A DNA stretch of 64,000 bases from Comamonadaceae bacterium (GTDB lineage: Bacteria > Pseudomonadota > Gammaproteobacteria > Burkholderiales > Burkholderiaceae_C): the NCBI GenBank assembly GCA_027488115.1, contig JAIYCG010000020.1, positions 42,956 through 106,955 on the forward strand, in the 5' to 3' direction. The notes under the pieces were generated by a model. The model worked only from the letters and a program-made list of their open reading frames with translations. It was not told the origin of the DNA and did not search any database. The translations under genes were made by a program, and so were the position numbers. Below, one piece after another: positions 63,601 through 64,000 of the stretch (its first letter is position 1; each line of letters opens with the position of its first letter).

Positions 63601-64000
63601 CGATTAAAGATATGGGTGTTTCTGTTTGAATACTGGTTATCAGTACATTCTTTGAAATGAAGTTGCTGAGGCTTTCCAAGTCATTTAAACTCTTTATTGT
63701 CTTAGTGATCGGAACCAAATAAGCTTTTCCGAGTTCATTACTTTTTACAATTGCTGAGCTTGTCGTAGTTTGGTCCTCAGTCAACGTATACGACTTTAAT
63801 ACGGCAATTGGCGCTGTGGTGTCCACCAAGTATTGCGGATTATGGAGAACGGCAATGGAGGAGATGTCTGCGTTATTGCCAGCTGCATCTTTGAGCGTTG
63901 AGCCGTTTAAGCTCAGGGCATTGATGGCAATGGCCACGCCATCGGTGTCGGTTTGGCCGCTGGCGATGGTGGTGGTGAAAATGAACGCGTTGGTGCCAGA
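54695..64000 (-). CDS. giant repetitive surface or secreted protein: Ig-like array, FG-GAP propeller, RTX-like tail (N-terminus outside window)
   Basis: The frame is open from the stop at 54695 to the right edge, over 3100 codons, and repeat sequence continues to base 64000, so the N-terminus is missing. From the N-terminal side it has alternating Ig-like units of two kinds, then seven FG-GAP repeats, then a calcium-binding-like segment (SFSAGTGNDTFIANGADVLLGGMGKDIF). The last 200 residues contain no cysteine and end DIVRFSIP. This fits a type I-secreted adhesin or cadherin/integrin-like calcium-dependent protein. No secretion genes lie in the window. It faces the metalloprotease gene with a one-base gap between the two stop codons. 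Confidence 0.85.
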   Translation of the reverse strand, partial: SGTNAFIFTTTIASGQTDTDGVAIAINALSLNGSTLKDAAGNNADISSIAVLHNPQYLVDTTAPIAVLKSYTLTEDQTTTSSAIVKSNELGKAYLVPITKTIKSLNDLESLSNFISKNVLITSIQTETPISLIGLPVSVYNLFTVDLAGNISSISTNSLEITETPSPPTTPPSDKTHPSVLITSNVNQLKAGESANITFTFSEDPGSSFTWNGLSGDVIVAGGTLGAISGAGSTRTAVFTPTANLATGTGSITVTANSYQDAAGNNGSTGISPHIALDTLAPSILSLALSNSTGAAASPLDESVKLLNATDTLSATVTFSEAVTLNTSAGSPTLALVVGISMVQATYVSGSGTTNLVFSTTIVSGQNDTDGVAIALNALSLNGATLKDNAGNPSAITAIAVINNALYLVDTTAPSVSIGSDVAILKSGETAIITFTFSEDPGSSFVWVSNAGDVVVSGGTLGNISGLGVTRTASFTPTANVVSGTASITVNAGTYTDAAGNTGGAGTTPSLTYSTTMPTISQVGLTSATGAINNLLNAGDVILARVVFSEAIVLNNSLGSPTLGLTIGSTLVTAAYVSGSGTTDFVFGYTILSGQDDANGIAIPSAALTLNGSTLKSVPGNSVLLGNASVADNILYPVDTTAPSVVITSSATSMKSGETSLISFTFLEDPDTSFSLADITVTGGTLNALTGLGAVRRSTFTPTLNLGSGTASITVANLSYTDAAGNLGTAGTTPSISIDTLAPTLSGVSLSSATGSLNNTLNAGDTLSVTATFNDAVWVSTDGGSPTLALLVDSSTVQATYVSGSGTNALVFSTTIVNGQTDIDGVAIPINALTLNGATVKDANGNVSSIVSTAVTSNATYKVDTTGPTVSVTSDVAALKIGSTAYITFTFSEDPSTSFAWDGTSGDVVVAGGSLSGIKGTGLTRIAVFTPTINQGSGTASVTVTGNSYQDTAGNNGAAGTTPSLNLDTLAPIITSQELTGSTGGLVSGSDATINNLNAGDTLSAVVTFNDVITVNSSGGTPYLALNIGGTSVQAGYVSGSGSNALVFTATIASGQNDINGVAIGADGLNLNGGSLKDASGNNSTLTSIAVSDNAHYLVDTLRPTVSVNSSTSALLSGQTATITFTFSEDPGSSFVWNGTSGDLLVTGGTLSALSATGNPLTRTAVLTPTSGVNAGTANVAIALNSYTDAAGNMGLEASAGVTDKSADISVNTTTTTLVSVALLSATGIQNSLLNQGDVVSVAVNFTETVFLNANAGTPSLGLTIGSTVVSAQYAYGAGTSQLVFNYTILNGQTDVNGIAINANSLSLNGKVLTDTAGNTPTLTFAAVSDNANYLVDTTAPTLLSIASSKNVFLSGETAVITFTFSENPGSTFTWNGSAGDVTLVNGTLTALTGTGLTRSATFLPTQGLTGGNATITVSNNLYSDSAGNLGVGNTLDGLLLNTTPATLMDVQISSATGVQNNALNAGDVVTVTAHFSEAQTLNTTSGLPTVALQIGSSTVNAAYASGAGTANLLFTYTIQAGQTDVNGIAIGANALSLNGSTLQDPRASTTTLVAPGTADNSSYTVDTTAPSLSITSTVGQLKMGETANITFTFSEDPGTTFIWNGSTGDVTLSNGTMSAISGTGSTRTAVFTPTPSLNSGTASISVGAGTYQDAAGNNGSAGGTPSLTFDTLAPNISSIALSSSTGILNTYLNGGDTANVSVSFNEVVNLNLAMGSPTVALLVGNSTVQATYLSGAGTNTLVFTTTIAAGQNDDDGIAIALNALSLNGAVLTDAAANKAITSATAVASNSAYMVDTLAPSVSLAFDVASLKAGETATLTITANDKTGTSFTWNGTAGDLTVSGGTLSAISPFVLSGVNYVSTATFTPAAGSTVAGVVSTASAVYTDLAGNPGQAGASVSLSIDTSAPTLTNMNITGASGIVSNTLNAGDVVQITATFSESVIVNTSGGTPKVALNVGGSADSAFYVSGSGTTDLLFNYTVAPGQNDSNGLSYAANALLLNGGTIKDSAGNSAVITAIARLDNAAYKVDTTAPTVAITSNTTQLLVGQTANITFTFSEDPGSSFTWTGTAGDVAVTGGTLGAISGTGLTRTAVFTPTSNLASGSASITVTSGSYQDTAGNLGIAGTTPSLSIDTLAPTVTASANSSSLLAGETTRVYFTFSEDPGTSFSWDGMVGDLLVTGGTLVPSTVPSQQIGVLRGFDFTPTANTNNGTASITMKTNSYQDAAGNLGGISNPITITYDTLAPSVSVTSNLTTVGMGQTANITFTFSEDPGVTFAWDGTTGDVVVTQGTLSAISGTGLTRTAVFTPFADTPLVAASITVAAGNYTDTAGNGGRAGTSPTLNVNTFKNAIYLNDIANNIGGYTIEAPNTSAYFGFAVSLAGDFNGDGYGDVVMGAPLNTFTDTALRTQGGGVVLYEGGQNTSLVPKGYSGSGQVNGHYYTYSVNKGWLGFSVAGVGDMNNDGLADLLIGMPQDGASSNPGGAFLVYGKANSSTGSLAEYQKDISALGTTPDALTITSTFDTAGFSVSSAGDVNGDGWIDMIISAHFQTVSGLVGNTGKTYLVYGSAALSALQTISLGNVGGSVPGFVISGWQAGEESGTSVSSAGDFNGDGKADLLVSAYFNDIAGSQAGATYVILGKTGNTAVNLANIKNNSGGFVIVGENGQDMSGVSVSSGGDINGDGLGDILIGAVISGSANAYRESGKTYVIFGRSTANATIDLGQIAAGNGGFAILSTTALEQSGHSVSSAGDINGDGLADIILGAPFSPVDGSASTGRSFVVYGKATTTNVNLTDITNNLGGFAIIGQGAQDMSGFSVGAAGDLNGDGLADLIVGAPGYDAAHGSVQTGRSYIIFGSKSGAFAAGSAVDNIGTSANDTLISTGTQTLAGGSFSAGTGNDTFIANGADVLLGGMGKDIFTVNTSMMTALQNKLGAGGNTSQLAKIDGGAGIDTLRMGGTGGLGFDFSLVSNTSAGNIEGASRINSVERIDLRTDTASNQITLRVADVLDMAGSNWANLNTLDTLGAGGWQNVNTGTSFSAAGVKYHQVAIDGTSADRVNTNGWTLQTTGTVKDTNAVVYDVYLATSNAPAMMLVQQDIVRFSIP
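55130..55420 (-). repeat. RTX-like calcium-binding segment
   Basis: This segment encodes GTSANDTLISTGTQTLAGG, GTGNDTFIANGADVLLGGMGKDIF and GGAGIDTLRMGG, which are loose versions of the GGxGxDxxx nonapeptide. Such tails support folding of type I-secreted proteins outside the cell. Confidence 0.6.
55480..56930 (-). repeat. seven FG-GAP (integrin alpha-like) repeats
   Basis: Seven units share a core like SAGDINGDGLADIILGAP, each carrying a DxNxDGxxD calcium loop. Seven copies are the number needed to close an integrin-type beta-propeller. Unit length is about 65-70 residues. Confidence 0.88.
56960..64000 (-). repeat. tandem array of two alternating Ig-like domain types
   Basis: Type A is marked by GETANITFTFSEDPGSSF and ends with TDAAGN and DTLAPT. 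Type B is marked by LNAGD, SGSGT..LVF, SGQ.D.DGVAI and NALSLNG. I count eleven A and eight complete B units plus a cut B unit at the edge. They alternate until the last three A units, which are consecutive. Units are about 100 residues each. Eroded similarity suggests old duplication. Confidence 0.85.

Overview
The window reads as chromosome of a betaproteobacterium of the order Burkholderiales, most likely family Comamonadaceae. Base composition is about 50% GC by eye, which recalls freshwater Limnohabitans or Rhodoferax relatives; the genus is a guess. The evidence is gene order and family make-up: two orphan Bug-type (TctC) binding proteins, the run tolA-tolR-tolQ-ybgC-nusB-ribH-ribBA-ribE-ribD, and minor pilin genes beside nrdR-glyA. 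Nearly every interval is coding, and no gap between genes exceeds 300 bases. There is no rRNA, CRISPR array, phage or intact insertion sequence. One tRNA-Ser(GCT) is present.

Layout. 1-4511: catabolic genes (3-oxoacid CoA-transferase, tartrate/D-malate-type dehydrogenase, Bug protein, succinate-semialdehyde dehydrogenase). 4610-7234: alaS with its own promoter and terminator. 7370-12156: a one-strand accessory catabolic cluster (GntR regulator, VOC protein, fumarylacetoacetase-family hydrolase, quinone-oxidoreductase-like MDR, Bug protein, DUF1185 protein). 12166-15871: RNA modification genes (RluA-type synthase, trmB, gluQ) and a renalase-like flavoprotein. 15881-18208: a LysR regulator divergent from pirin and a WrbA-like flavodoxin. 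18235-22509: trhO and dnaE, divergent. 22504-22661: a 158-base element with 65-base perfect inverted arms filling the gap between dnaE and tolA. 22661-29245: the Tol motor, nusB and riboflavin synthesis. 29290-32468: minor type IV pilins. 32486-38208: nrdR, glyA, a lytic transglycosylase and a DUF349 protein. 38270-46372: lpxH, two cyclophilins, a TPR protein, cysS, a 3-methyladenine glycosylase, accA, tilS and lysC. 46391-46483: tRNA-Ser. 46718-49568: DUF4266 lipoprotein, DUF3570 protein, ApbE and a TlpA-like thioredoxin. 49629-54693: two secreted peptidases. 54695 to the right edge: a giant, 5'-truncated, probably type I-secreted protein on the minus strand.

Most notable points. The four-gene cluster at 46718-49568 looks like an envelope redox system in which the DUF3570 protein carries a motif resembling ApbE flavinylation sites. 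The large inverted repeat has a decayed relative at 46656-46680. dnaE and trhO appear to start from a symmetrical inverted repeat with TACAAT boxes placed as for leaderless transcripts. The GTP cyclohydrolase half of RibBA lacks its zinc cysteines. The giant surface protein combines about twenty Ig-like units, seven FG-GAP repeats and an RTX-like tail.
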